A DNA stretch of 64,000 nt from an uncultured Bacteroidales bacterium (GTDB taxonomy: Bacteria; Bacteroidota; Bacteroidia; Bacteroidales; P3): NCBI GenBank assembly GCA_910586395.1, contig CAJUFX010000007.1, positions 1-64,000 of the forward strand, read 5' to 3'. Position 1 is the first letter of the stretch. Each line of letters starts with the position of its first letter. Both the position numbers and the translations under genes were made by a program. This document shows, piece by piece, positions 32,963 to 41,688 of this stretch. Under the pieces are notes generated by a model. It saw nothing but the letters and a program-made list of their open reading frames with translations. It searched no databases and was not told the DNA's origin.

Positions 32963-33952
32963 TTAACTAAAAAACATTGGTACTAAGTATCCTACGAAAA
33001 ACAACAGGAGGCCGGTGCCTAACCATACGAATGCCGGCTTGATCATGTCTTCGCCCATCTGCCATTTCGTATAGCATCTGACAGCACCAATCATGCCCAT
33101 CAGGGCCGAGATGGCGTAGAACATGCGGGTGGCTGGGTTCGTGATTTTGCTGTACGCCCTTTTGACCGTGGAGGCTGATACTGTGGCTTTGACGTTAGGT
33201 GTGAAAGTCTCGTCGTCGATGTTCCAGTTGGTTGATGAAGGCTGGCTGATGTCCAAGTGGCTTTGCAGGTTTAACTTACCGTCCGGGTCGGCTGGCAAGG
33301 CCATAGATGGGAGTTTCTCTATGACGGATGAATAGATGTCGTCTATGTCGCCGCTCTTGATTGCCTGGTCGGCGCGCTTGCGCTCCCAGATCACACCTCC
33401 CATTTTCCCGATACCAATTTCCATTTGCTTTTGGAGGGCCTCCAATTCTGCTTTGCTGCGGCGGATATTCTCGGCACGTTCGTTTTCGGTTTGTTTCGAG
33501 CTGAAATCAGTAATCAGGTCTTTTACATCCAGTATCGTGTAATTGACTCGGCGCAGGCAACCGGTGTACATTGAAAGCATCGATTTGATTTCGTAGGGCT
33601 GTAGATAGCCGGAGGACAACATTTGTATGGAACTGCTGATGTACTTTATTGTATAGGCGGCATTGCTGATACAGCTCTTTACCTCTTGCATTTGTTGGAC
33701 ACGCTCGCTGACTTTATCGACCGCCTCATTGAGCTTTTTGATACCCTCCAATTGTTGTTCTGTATTCGTCAGGATGGACAAGAATGTCTGTGTCTGCATC
33801 ATGGCCTCGCTCAACTCCTTGCCGGCATTGACCACATTGCTCCCCATGTGTATCGGGTCGTGTACTATGCCGCCTTGGGCGAAGACGGTGCCGGGGAACG
33901 CATACAGGCACCCAAAGAACATAATCAGTAGTATGTGTTTGATCGCTTTCAT
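32963..33952 (-). CDS. traI: TraI (DUF4141, VirB5-like) with extra C-terminal membrane domain
   Basis: A 329-residue protein: signal peptide (MKAIKHILLIMFFGCLYAFP), then DPIHMGSNVVNAGKELSEAMMQTQTFL and a long helical coiled-coil region (EQQLEGIKKLNEAVDKVSER) typical of TraI/DUF4141. The last 60 residues (AISALMGMIGAVRCYTKWQMGEDMIKPAFVWLGTG...) form two membrane helices with the pattern of TraE/DUF4134, as in TraE's INVYSKWHKGDP. It looks like a DUF4141-DUF4134-like fusion. TraI classically has about 210 residues. It is followed 12 nt later by traJ. Confidence 0.85.
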   Translation of the reverse strand: MKAIKHILLIMFFGCLYAFPGTVFAQGGIVHDPIHMGSNVVNAGKELSEAMMQTQTFLSILTNTEQQLEGIKKLNEAVDKVSERVQQMQEVKSCISNAAYTIKYISSSIQMLSSGYLQPYEIKSMLSMYTGCLRRVNYTILDVKDLITDFSSKQTENERAENIRRSKAELEALQKQMEIGIGKMGGVIWERKRADQAIKSGDIDDIYSSVIEKLPSMALPADPDGKLNLQSHLDISQPSSTNWNIDDETFTPNVKATVSASTVKRAYSKITNPATRMFYAISALMGMIGAVRCYTKWQMGEDMIKPAFVWLGTGLLLFFVGYLVPMFFS

Positions 33953-33958
33953 AATAAA

Positions 33959-36439
33959 TCAGCTTTTGCTTGTGATGTCTTTAATCGCTGTCTCGATGTC
34001 GCCACCGTATTGGTCGGCCTTGTCGAACACCGCCATCTTCTCAGTCTGTTCGGTAGTGTACACGAGATATTCCTGCGGGCTTACCTCCGTGGCGTACACA
34101 CAACTGTATTGTCCTCCGAGGTCTATGTACACCTCCTTGTATTTCTTTCCGGGTTTCAGATTCTGGTTGATGGAGAGCACCTGCGCCTTCTGCTTGTCGG
34201 TGAGGCCGAGCACGGCCTGTATGCCGTCGAACTTGTTCATATATTTCCGCTGGTCCAGCAGTATCTTGCAGTCCGAATTGTTGATGATACTTTCCTTGAC
34301 GATTGGTGATGAAAGTATGTCGTCGGCTTCCTGCGTCACCACCATGGCTTCCCCGAAATGTTTTCTGACGGTCTTGAAAAGGTATTTGATAAAGTCGGCC
34401 ATACTGCTTTTGGTAATCGCTTTCCAGGCTTCTTCAATCAATATCACTTTCCGTATGCCTTTCAATTTTCGCATCTTGTTGATGAAAGTTTCCATAATTA
34501 TGATTGTGACGACAGGAAAGAGAATCTTGTGGTCTTTGATATTGTCTAGCTCAAACACCACGAACCGCTTGTTCAGCAGGTCAAGGTTGTTGTCCGCGTT
34601 GAGCAGGTAGTCGTACATGCCGCCTTTATAATAAGGCCTCAGAACGATAAGGAAGTTGTGCAGGTCGAACTCCGTCTCCCGTACCTCTTTCTTAGCCAAA
34701 ATGTCGGCATATTCGGTCTGTAGCCATTCGTAGAAGTTGTTGAACGAAGGGGCTATTTCAAAATTTCTCGCAATGAGGTTGGTATAGGCAGCGACCGCAT
34801 CGCTGACAGCCACCTCTTCGCTGCGCCGGATCATCTCCTCTTCTTTTTTCCATAATGTCAGAAGAAGGATGACGATCGACTCTTGTTTCTCTATGTCGAA
34901 TTTTCGGTCATCGGTGTAGAAAGGGTTAAAGGTTATCGGGTTCTCTTCCGTGTATGTGTAGTAGATGCCGTCTTTGCCGCCTGTGCGCTGCGCCACCCAT
35001 TGGCATAGTCCCATATAACTGTTGCCGATGTCCACAATCACGTTGTGGGCGCCTTGTTCCCAGTATTGCCGCAACAGGTGATTGATGAAAAACGACTTGC
35101 CGCTGCCGGACGGACCGAGGATGAATTTATTGCGGTTGGTGATGAGGCCGCGCGTCATCGGCTCGTCGCTGAGATCCACATGTAATGGTACCAGGCTGAA
35201 CCGGTCGCAGAGCTTGATGCCGAAACTGCTGTCGCTCGAACGGTAGGCCGTTTCGGACGTAAAGAAACAGACCGCTGACTCGGCGAACTGGATGAAGGTG
35301 TCTTCGCTCGGAAAATCGGCGCCGTTGCAGGGAATACCGCTCCAGAAGAAGACCGGTGCATCGGCTGTCGCTTGTCTTGGCCGGCAGTCCATTACCGACA
35401 GGGCGGCCGATATATCGTTGCGGATGGTGTCGAACTCTTTTTCATTGCCCCAAGCCATGATGTTGATATGTGCGCGAATCGGATACATACCCTCCTCATG
35501 GACGAGATCGATGAAATCGGAGATGTATTGGGCGTTGATGGTGTTCTCGCGGCTTAACTTGGATAGGGAGGTCATGTGACGCGCCCGTTTGGCCAACTCT
35601 TCCAGCATGGGATTTGGGTCGTCGATGAAGATGTATTGGTTATAGATATGGTTGTGGCCTAAATTGAGGCCTACGGGATTGGCAAAACTCAGATGGCAGG
35701 AGGTGCGGTCGGTGGAGAGGGCGTCATGACGGCTGCACGGCGATACCTGTTGCGGCAGGTCATCCACATCGCCGATTGTAAAAACACAGCAGTGCTTGCC
35801 GCCGGCAACGACACGGTCACCGTCAAGACGCAGGTCGGACATGCTCATGCCGTCTTCAGGATATAGGCTGATGAAGTTTTCGAGCAGACCGTTCTTGCCG
35901 TTCTCGCCGAGATAGTCCGCTTCCGTCAGGCAGCGAAGGCTGATTTTACCAACCGAGAGAATGGCTGAGAATTGGTTTACCGCCTCGTCAAACTCCTTCC
36001 GGGTGTTCTCGTCCAATTGCTCCGCTGGAACAAGGCGGTTGCGGCACAAGGTCGTCCAAAGGGTCTTCTTGCGGCTTGACCGGACGCAGGTCTTACTTAT
36101 ATATAGGTAGCAGTGGTGTTGCAGGTATGGTCGCTGGGCAAAATGCAACTGGTACGATCGGCTCAGATACGACGGGTTCTCCTGGTAGTTCGGGACGTAA
36201 GGGTGTTTTATGTACACATCCTGTTTGTGTACTACCGTATATGGGGGAAGTGAACGGATGGCCTTGACCCAACAGTCGTGCATCTCCCAGTACTCCTCTT
36301 CGCTGAGTGTGAATATCTCGGGCAGTGTCAGCTCAAAGCCGACCGCATAGTCGCCGTGAACGGTCACAAGATGGTCGTCTTCTATGGCTAGGAATGGATT
36401 GAACCGTTCAAGTGTGCCGGTGGGTGCTGTATTGGTCAT
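33959..36439 (-). CDS. traG: Conjugation system ATPase TraG (VirB4-like)
   Basis: Hexameric inner-membrane ATPase that powers transfer-channel assembly, 826 residues. Walker A GPSGSGKSFF at about 442-451; Walker B near IRKVILIEEAWKAI; the VVTQEADDIL sensor region follows. The N-terminal domain has the usual FELTLPEIFTLSEEEY and YQLHFAQRPYLQHHCYLYIS patterns. Encoded between traF and traI as in CTnDOT. Confidence 0.95.
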   Translation of the reverse strand: MTNTAPTGTLERFNPFLAIEDDHLVTVHGDYAVGFELTLPEIFTLSEEEYWEMHDCWVKAIRSLPPYTVVHKQDVYIKHPYVPNYQENPSYLSRSYQLHFAQRPYLQHHCYLYISKTCVRSSRKKTLWTTLCRNRLVPAEQLDENTRKEFDEAVNQFSAILSVGKISLRCLTEADYLGENGKNGLLENFISLYPEDGMSMSDLRLDGDRVVAGGKHCCVFTIGDVDDLPQQVSPCSRHDALSTDRTSCHLSFANPVGLNLGHNHIYNQYIFIDDPNPMLEELAKRARHMTSLSKLSRENTINAQYISDFIDLVHEEGMYPIRAHINIMAWGNEKEFDTIRNDISAALSVMDCRPRQATADAPVFFWSGIPCNGADFPSEDTFIQFAESAVCFFTSETAYRSSDSSFGIKLCDRFSLVPLHVDLSDEPMTRGLITNRNKFILGPSGSGKSFFINHLLRQYWEQGAHNVIVDIGNSYMGLCQWVAQRTGGKDGIYYTYTEENPITFNPFYTDDRKFDIEKQESIVILLLTLWKKEEEMIRRSEEVAVSDAVAAYTNLIARNFEIAPSFNNFYEWLQTEYADILAKKEVRETEFDLHNFLIVLRPYYKGGMYDYLLNADNNLDLLNKRFVVFELDNIKDHKILFPVVTIIIMETFINKMRKLKGIRKVILIEEAWKAITKSSMADFIKYLFKTVRKHFGEAMVVTQEADDILSSPIVKESIINNSDCKILLDQRKYMNKFDGIQAVLGLTDKQKAQVLSINQNLKPGKKYKEVYIDLGGQYSCVYATEVSPQEYLVYTTEQTEKMAVFDKADQYGGDIETAIKDITSKS

Positions 36440-36454
36440 GGTGTCTTGGTCCTT

Positions 36455-36787
36455 TTATTTATGTCGTTTCGCTTCCGGTTTCAGAAGGTGGCGGAACGAC
36501 TTTCGGTGCAGAATAAACGTGGGAATGGCGCGGGAGGCCTGCAACTTGGCCAGGCCGTGCTGGCCGTACTTGCGGTTGGCACTTACAACATGGCTGATCG
36601 CCCCCAGGCCGCTGCCCGCCACCAAGGCTATGGATATCAGGTCGGGCACGCCTACGGCATGCAGGATGAGAAAAAAGAAGAACATCCCAATGACGATGAT
36701 AACCATACGAGTCAGGTACTGGCTGCGCAGCCCTTTGAACTCGACCGTTTTACCGGTGCCTTTGTTGATGGTGTAGTAGGCAGACAT
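36455..36787 (-). CDS. traF: Conjugative transposon protein TraF (DUF4133)
   Basis: A 110-residue inner-membrane protein (VirB3-like position). NKGTGKTVEFKGLRSQYLTR precedes a double hydrophobic region (MVIIVIGMFFFFLILHAVGV and SIALVAGSGLGAISHVV), then a basic tail ending HRKSFRHLL. This is the DUF4133 pattern. It lies directly before the VirB4-like TraG gene. Confidence 0.92.
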   Translation of the reverse strand: MSAYYTINKGTGKTVEFKGLRSQYLTRMVIIVIGMFFFFLILHAVGVPDLISIALVAGSGLGAISHVVSANRKYGQHGLAKLQASRAIPTFILHRKSFRHLLKPEAKRHK

Positions 36788-36810
36788 GAACTATGGAATG
36801 GAAATGTTTG

Positions 36811-37128
36811 TTATGCTGTGAAAACGGCTTTGAGTACGACGCCCATCAGGATGAATCCGACGACGGCGCCGACCCAACCTGCGATAGCCGAGCTAACGTT
36901 GGGGTCGCCTTTATGCCATTTTGAATAGACATTGATGGAACCGACAATGGCTATGAGGGCGGCGATGGCTAACGCCACTTTCCAGGCGTTATCGAATAAG
37001 CCTGAAACACCGGCCGCTATTTCGCTCAGGGCCTTATTCGCATTCTGTGTGGTCTGAGCCATGAGTGTGGAATAGGTCCCCGCCACCAATAGGGCAGGTA
37101 ACGCAATTGCTTTCTTTTTGATTTTCAT
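36811..37128 (-). CDS. traE: Conjugative transposon protein TraE (DUF4134, VirB2/pilin-like)
   Basis: A 105-residue protein with cleavable-looking N-terminus (MKIKKKAIALPALLVAGTYSTLMAQ) and two hydrophobic helices (AWKVALAIAALIAIVGSINVYSKW; VSSAIAGWVGAVVGFILMGVVL) separated by KWHKGDPN. This two-helix plan matches DUF4134, thought to be the pilin-like subunit. Confidence 0.92.
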   Translation of the reverse strand: MKIKKKAIALPALLVAGTYSTLMAQTTQNANKALSEIAAGVSGLFDNAWKVALAIAALIAIVGSINVYSKWHKGDPNVSSAIAGWVGAVVGFILMGVVLKAVFTA

Positions 37129-37139
37129 GGTATTTGCTT

Positions 37140-37760
37140 TTAAATGTTTAAGAATGAATTTATTGCATCTGATTCTGGATTTGAGCCCGTTTCTTCGCTT
37201 GCGGAGCTTCCCACTTCGTAGGTATTCGCCGCCGCTTCCTCTTTAAGGTCTGTCGTCTCCGCCAGCAGCCGGCGGCTGCGCTCTTGGCTGGCCCGGTATA
37301 ACTCACCGAAGATTTCAAGGTCTCGTGTCTTGTCTATGGCGGCTTGCACTTCGTCATCCGTCAGGCTTTCGTCAGCAAGGGCGGCCTCGGCGGCATCCAC
37401 CCACTGTTCCTGTTCCAAGGCGCGCGCCTTGTCCCCCTCTTCTCCTGGGACGGGGTGGAAAATTTCAAAGTCGTCTTCGACTTCTATCAGGTCTTCTGTC
37501 GGATCGTCTTCCTCGGCAGGTGGCAGTGGCGGTTCTGCGGAAAGCGTGTCTGGCTGTGCATGATGCGCTTGCTCGCGCTTTTCGCCGGGCAGGACCGCCG
37601 TACCGCCGCCCATGCAGGCGGACAAATCGGGCGGGGCGGAGCCCGCCGGGGTCGTGTCTGCGGAAGCCCCGGGTGTGCGCTTCCGGAAAATCTCTTCCCG
37701 GAAGTACCACAGGGTGAACAGCGTCCATACAATACCGAACAAAAGAACTATCTTACTCAT
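37140..37760 (-). CDS. TraD-like membrane-anchored acidic protein
   Basis: A 206-residue protein with an N-terminal transmembrane segment (KIVLLFGIVWTLFTLWYF) followed by a Pro/Glu-rich, largely disordered region and a helical stretch (DAAEAALADESLTDDEVQAAIDK). No conserved domain is recognised. Position between the DUF3408 gene (8-bp overlap) and traE corresponds to traC/traD of CTnDOT-like elements. Confidence 0.65.
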   Translation of the reverse strand: MSKIVLLFGIVWTLFTLWYFREEIFRKRTPGASADTTPAGSAPPDLSACMGGGTAVLPGEKREQAHHAQPDTLSAEPPLPPAEEDDPTEDLIEVEDDFEIFHPVPGEEGDKARALEQEQWVDAAEAALADESLTDDEVQAAIDKTRDLEIFGELYRASQERSRRLLAETTDLKEEAAANTYEVGSSASEETGSNPESDAINSFLNI

Positions 37761-38220
37761 CGGCGATCTCCTTGCGGTTTGTCCAACTCAGGGCTGGACG
37801 GCACATTTTCTTTATAATCTGATAGTGCGCTTTCAAATGCTCGCGGACGATGTTATTGACAAGGTCTTGCATGGCTATGCCGGCGCAGGAACTGATGAAA
37901 CGGAGGTCATAGCCAAGGTCTTTGTTGAGCGACACCCGCAGTATGCCATCGTTTTTGGGGATGGAGGGGTTTTTGACCAGGTAAATCTCTTTATACTTGT
38001 CATAAGTCTCGCAAAGCAGCCGGTCACCGCCGTTTGCCGATTTCGTACTTTTGGCCGGCGTAGCCGGTTTGGGCAATGGCTCTTGTTCTGTCAATGCGTT
38101 TTGAGGGACGTCTTCGGCGGGTTGGACGGGTATGTCAAGCGCACTGCGGTTCATCTTTGCCAAAAGATCCGACATGTCGCCGGCCCTTAATTTGTTTTCT
38201 TTTTCTTTCTTAGCTGGCAT
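37753..38220 (-). CDS. DUF3408 conjugal transfer protein (TraB/TraC-like)
   Basis: A 155-residue basic protein. The N-terminal 60 residues are low-complexity. The C-terminal domain YDKYKEIYLVKNPSIPKNDGILRVSLNK ... IAMQDLVNNIVREHLKAHYQ is the DUF3408 pattern, a ribbon-helix-helix-like domain found beside the ParA-type TraA. The start overlaps the end of traA by 34 bp; ATG at 38175 is an alternative. Confidence 0.85.
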   Translation of the reverse strand: MPAKKEKENKLRAGDMSDLLAKMNRSALDIPVQPAEDVPQNALTEQEPLPKPATPAKSTKSANGGDRLLCETYDKYKEIYLVKNPSIPKNDGILRVSLNKDLGYDLRFISSCAGIAMQDLVNNIVREHLKAHYQIIKKMCRPALSWTNRKEIADE

Positions 38221-38963
38221 AATTCGATGATTTCATTGGTTAATGAGTCTATCTTGAGTTCTGTGGCCGAAGTATCCGACATGGGCAACAGGGTACTCCG
38301 GCAGATGGCCGAGTAGTCGCCCGGCTCCTTGCCGAAGCGGACGGAACGGGGAATGATGGTTTCGAGAAAGACCATGCCGGCTTTGGCAAACGGCTCCATA
38401 TATTGTTCGACGAGAGTCTTGCCGTTGCTGCGGGCATCAACTTGCGTGAAGAAATAGCGGACTGCCTTGAGTTTGCAGCGGGTGGCAAAACGGGTCTTAA
38501 GTTCATTGAGCAGAAATTGGAACGACAGGGAGCTCTCGATGACGACCCGGTCGGGGATTACCGGCACAAAGACATATTCTATCTCCAATAATGTATTGAG
38601 TACTTCCATTTGATTGACGCTACCGGGTAAGTCCACCATAATGGCGTCCACACCCGAAGTGGAGATACTGCCGAGTAAGTTCTCCAGATTGCCGTAGTGG
38701 TCTTTGTCCAAACGGAAGATGGGGTACATGCCGAAACTCTTTTCCGAATAGTAGTTGTTGCAAAGATCTTGAAGGCGTGTCTGAGCCTCCACGGCTTTTT
38801 TCTCGCGCTCACGGAGGGCGTAGAGGCTGTTTTGCGGATAGTCGGCATCCACCGCCAGACAGCGGATATCGCATTTGTAGTGCAGCAGGCTTGCTACCAT
38901 GGTGGTAAGGGTCGTTTTACCGACACCTCCCTTTTGGGTTGCAATGGCTATTGTGGTTGGCAT
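38187..38963 (-). CDS. traA: ParA-family ATPase TraA, first gene of the tra operon
   Basis: A 258-residue SIMIBI-class ATPase. Deviant Walker A KGGVGKTT at about 11-18 (IAIATQKGGVGKTTLTTMVA), Walker A' AVDADYPQNS, and Walker B DAIMVDLPGS. Homologues in Bacteroidetes ICEs start the transfer operon and may position the transfer apparatus or stabilise the excised element together with the DUF3408 protein. The upstream -7 box overlaps an inverted repeat (38979-38995). Confidence 0.92.
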   Translation of the reverse strand: MPTTIAIATQKGGVGKTTLTTMVASLLHYKCDIRCLAVDADYPQNSLYALREREKKAVEAQTRLQDLCNNYYSEKSFGMYPIFRLDKDHYGNLENLLGSISTSGVDAIMVDLPGSVNQMEVLNTLLEIEYVFVPVIPDRVVIESSLSFQFLLNELKTRFATRCKLKAVRYFFTQVDARSNGKTLVEQYMEPFAKAGMVFLETIIPRSVRFGKEPGDYSAICRSTLLPMSDTSATELKIDSLTNEIIELCQLRKKKKTN

Positions 38964-38978
38964 ATTTGTGGAATGATT

Positions 38979-38995
38979 TGTAATGCAAAATTACA
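38979..38995 (-). promoter_or_regulatory. tra operon promoter -7 box inside an inverted repeat
   Basis: TGTAAT (38979-38984) and ATTACA (38990-38995) are complementary around 5 nt. On the minus strand 38986-38993 reads TAATTTTG, a TAnnTTTG match 23 nt before the traA start. A bound repressor would block the polymerase. The same half-sites recur upstream (TGTAATT at 39052, ATTACA at 39137) and beside the repressor gene (14061-14076). Confidence 0.55.
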
Positions 38996-39679
38996 TGTCG
39001 TTTTTTGTAATTCATAATTTTTTTATCTTATATTTGTGCTTGTTTTGCATGTGTAATTGTTGGATTTACGATGATATGTTTCGCAATAAGCTGTCATACC
39101 TTAAGTTACAAATGTATCTCATATTGAGAATATACAATTACAAAAGTGCGGTTTTTCTGTCTTGGGGGCGGCTTTCTGCCTTTAAAAGTACCCCGGACGG
39201 TGCTTTTAAGGGCGTTTTTGCACCTTTAAAAGGCCGTTTTGGGGCGTTTCTGCCCATGCGTTTTTCCGATTCTGTACGTTTGGACACTTCGACACGCGGA
39301 ACTGCGCACCTCTTTCTTCGTGGTCCTGCACCGGCGGCTCTCTACGGCTCTAAGGCTGTCCCGTTCCATGGCTTTACGGCTACAGATACCCGTGTACGTC
39401 CGGCATTGGCGCACATGGTGCTACCTACCTATATAAATAGGGCGGCTCGTACACGGCTCACACCTACATATTATAGTAAGGCGGCAGAGACCTTTGTACG
39501 CGCTATTCATGGCGTTACGTACACAGCTACATCGGACAATATGGTGGTGGAATACGTGGCGGAGGAAACACACCGCCCCGTATCGGTTTGCCAACAAGGT
39601 ATTGCGTATATAAAGACATACTTCACAAGGTTTTTTGCCCGCGCTGTTCCGTGGCTCTGTGGTTATGGCTGTCGTTTGG

Positions 39680-39707
39680 TTTTGTACAAATCGCCATTTG
39701 TACAAAA
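39680..39707. repeat. Perfect 12-bp inverted repeat, loop CGCC
   Basis: TTTTGTACAAAT and its complement ATTTGTACAAAA around 4 nt. Each arm contains the self-complementary core TTGTACAA. A good binding site for a dimeric relaxosome protein (inference). Confidence 0.75.
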
Positions 39708-39741
39708 CGCCACAACGCCACTTCCCGGCCCTTTTCGCAAC

Positions 39742-39802
39742 GGCAAGATGTGTTTTTGTACGCACAAAACTGACGTTTCGGGCGTACAAAAACCATCTTG
39801 CC
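39742..39802. repeat. Long imperfect stem-loop, oriT candidate
   Basis: The left arm 39742-39763 pairs with the right arm 39782-39802 over 21 bp with one bulged base, around an 18-nt loop. The arms read GGCAAGATG...TTTTTGTACGC and GCGTACAAAAAC...ATCTTGCC. Directly after it CCACCCT-TGCGC-AGGGTGG (39801-39819) makes a second hairpin. The nick site cannot be named from sequence alone. Confidence 0.65.
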
Positions 39803-39893
39803 ACCCTTGCGCAGGGTGGACGGCGGGGATATTGGCTCCCAAGTCGCCAATAAAAGACATAAGCATTTGATAACAAATAAATTGATATACGAA

Positions 39894-40295
39894 ATGAGTA
39901 GGGCGATTAAGGTAAGACGCTGCTATGTGCGGCTCTCGGAAGAAGACTACGCGGAAATCGCAAAACGGGCGGCTCTTTACACTAACGGAAATATAAGCCG
40001 CTATATAACGCAAATCGCTACGACGGGAGAGGTCAAAGTGGTGACAAAAGAACCGCGCTTTTCGGCGCTTGCTGTACCTATGTTCGACTTCATCCAACAA
40101 TACAAGAAGATAGGCGTCAATTACAATCAAGTGGTACACTCCATCAACACGATGAAACTGACGGAAAAAAGCGACATCGTCATCAACGCTTTGGATAGCC
40201 TCTCGGAACGTACCGACCGCCTTATAGAAATAACGCAACAGGTCAAGAAACTTTTTGAAGAACACAGGCAGGAGGACAGCCGACATGGTCATTAA
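39894..40295 (+). CDS. mobA: Relaxosome accessory protein, MobA/MobC-like
   Basis: A 133-residue predicted DNA-binding protein. It begins MSRAIKVRRCYVRLSEEDYAEIAKRAALYT, a ribbon-helix-helix-type start, followed by NISRYITQIATTGEVKV. KKIGVNYNQVVHSINTMKLTE is the typical bacterial mobilisation-protein segment. It would bind oriT and recruit the relaxase. The start at 39894 lies just downstream of the stem-loops; the longer frame from 39798 would run through them. The stop overlaps the relaxase start by 11 bp. Confidence 0.85.
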   Translation: MSRAIKVRRCYVRLSEEDYAEIAKRAALYTNGNISRYITQIATTGEVKVVTKEPRFSALAVPMFDFIQQYKKIGVNYNQVVHSINTMKLTEKSDIVINALDSLSERTDRLIEITQQVKKLFEEHRQEDSRHGH

Positions 40296-41631
40296 GATAA
40301 GCAAGGCCGACAACATCGGAGGGGTGGTCGGTTACAATATGGATAAGGTGGAGGAGCATGAAGCCGCTCTGCTTGATTCATGGCGGATACCGGTAGCGTA
40401 TTCCAAAGATGGCCTGCCGTACAAACAGGAGATGGTGCAGGCCTTCCAGGAACGGGCCGAACTCAACTGCCGGGTCAAGAAGAGCATCACGCACATATCC
40501 CTCAATCCCGACCCGGACGATCATCCCTCCGACGAACAACTCGCCGCCATGGGAAGCGCCCTCTTGGAGAGATTGGGCTACGGCGACCAACCCTATATCA
40601 TGGTCAAGCATACCGACATATCCAGGCATCATCTCCATATCGTGGTATCCAATATCAATGAAAAAGGGGAAAAGATACGCGACAGCTTTGAAAAGTACCG
40701 CTGCAATGCCATCAGGCGGGAACTTGAGCAGGAATACAACCTTAAAAAGGCAGAAGAGGCACGGCGGCGGCAAGACGAAGAAAAGCGCATGGCCACCGTT
40801 ACGGATGCCTTGCGGCGGAAAATCGACGGCGTCAAGGCTGGCTATACTTACGGCACTTATAACGACTTCAGGACCCTATGTGAGCTGGCGGGCCTCAACA
40901 TCATAGAGAACCCTCAGGAAGATGGAGGGGCCGGTTTGTCTTATGCCCTCTCGGACAATGGGGACAATGGGTGTGAAATGCCGACGCCGCCGGTGCCGGC
41001 CGCACAACTCGGCAAGGAGTACGGATATGAGGCTATCTGTGCTCAGGCCAAAGAAAATGCCGACCGGGTGGCGACCGTCGCCGCCAAGCCGTCCTTGCGT
41101 AAAATCCTGTGGAAGATGCAGCACATGGAGAACCTTGCCGCCCTGCACAACAGCCTTTATAAACTTAACCTCACGCTGGTGTTTCGCCGCACCGTGCAGG
41201 GACGGGTCTATGGCTGTACTGTTATTGACAACAAAAACAAGGCCATCATGTCGGCCTCCGATATACACCGTAGCCTCTCGGCCAAGGGCTGGCAGAAGTT
41301 CTTCCCGGGCGAAGGGGATGGCGTCGCTTCATTTACCGCCGTGGGACGGAACCCGGGTGAGATCCTGGCCAAGTATGCCGAACGGGAGGCGCACCGGCAG
41401 CGGGCGGAACCGGCCATGGACAAGGCACCTGTCCTCGGCCGTACCGCAGGGACTGCCCGCATGGCCCCAACGCGGACCGCACTCGGCAATATGCTTTCGC
41501 CATCAACCGCCGCACCCAACCGTGCGGGCGGAAAGGTCGCCCACCAGGAAAAGGCCAATACATGGTATCGGGGCGACGAAGATGAGGATGAGGAGGAAAG
41601 GAAACGCCGACGGCTGAAACAGTTCGACTAA
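40285..41631 (+). CDS. mobB: Relaxase/mobilisation nuclease (MobB)
   Basis: Nicks oriT and stays bound to the transferred strand. The 448-residue protein has the relaxase three-histidine motif at about 109-120 (KHTDISRHHLHIVVS: His109, His116, His118), preceded by SITHISLNPDPDD. The likely catalytic Tyr is near residue 17 (GGVVGYNM). The C-terminal half is an unstructured, Ala/Arg-rich region ending in an acidic-basic tail (DEDEDEEERKRRRLKQ). ATG at 40255 is in frame but less likely than 40285. Confidence 0.92.
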   Translation: MVIKISKADNIGGVVGYNMDKVEEHEAALLDSWRIPVAYSKDGLPYKQEMVQAFQERAELNCRVKKSITHISLNPDPDDHPSDEQLAAMGSALLERLGYGDQPYIMVKHTDISRHHLHIVVSNINEKGEKIRDSFEKYRCNAIRRELEQEYNLKKAEEARRRQDEEKRMATVTDALRRKIDGVKAGYTYGTYNDFRTLCELAGLNIIENPQEDGGAGLSYALSDNGDNGCEMPTPPVPAAQLGKEYGYEAICAQAKENADRVATVAAKPSLRKILWKMQHMENLAALHNSLYKLNLTLVFRRTVQGRVYGCTVIDNKNKAIMSASDIHRSLSAKGWQKFFPGEGDGVASFTAVGRNPGEILAKYAEREAHRQRAEPAMDKAPVLGRTAGTARMAPTRTALGNMLSPSTAAPNRAGGKVAHQEKANTWYRGDEDEDEEERKRRRLKQFD

Positions 41632-41688
41632 ATGACACCACCCGTCCGATAAACTGAATATGAACCATAAAACGGAACGCCGATAGAT

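Larger units (their letters stand above)
38996..39893. other. Noncoding region with candidate oriT
   Basis: About 0.9 kb between divergent tra and mob operons with no gene I can support. It contains three TTTAAAAG/CTTTTAAGG blocks (39179-39232), nine GTAC motifs between 39274 and 39786, and stem-loops at 39680-39707, 39742-39802 and 39801-39819, just before the relaxosome genes. Origins of transfer in CTnDOT-type elements lie next to mob genes. A long open frame on the plus strand (38983-39870) crosses all of this and is not believed. Confidence 0.6.

Noticed and set aside
38983..39870. 295-codon open frame on the plus strand between traA and mobA
   Set aside because: It crosses the tra promoter and all oriT-like hairpins, its product has no recognisable fold, and the DNA is dominated by inverted repeats and GTAC motifs.
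39421..40316. Long minus-strand frames (to 217 codons) over the oriT region and mobA
   Set aside because: They are antisense to the convincing mobA frame and the stem-loops, with no family resemblance.
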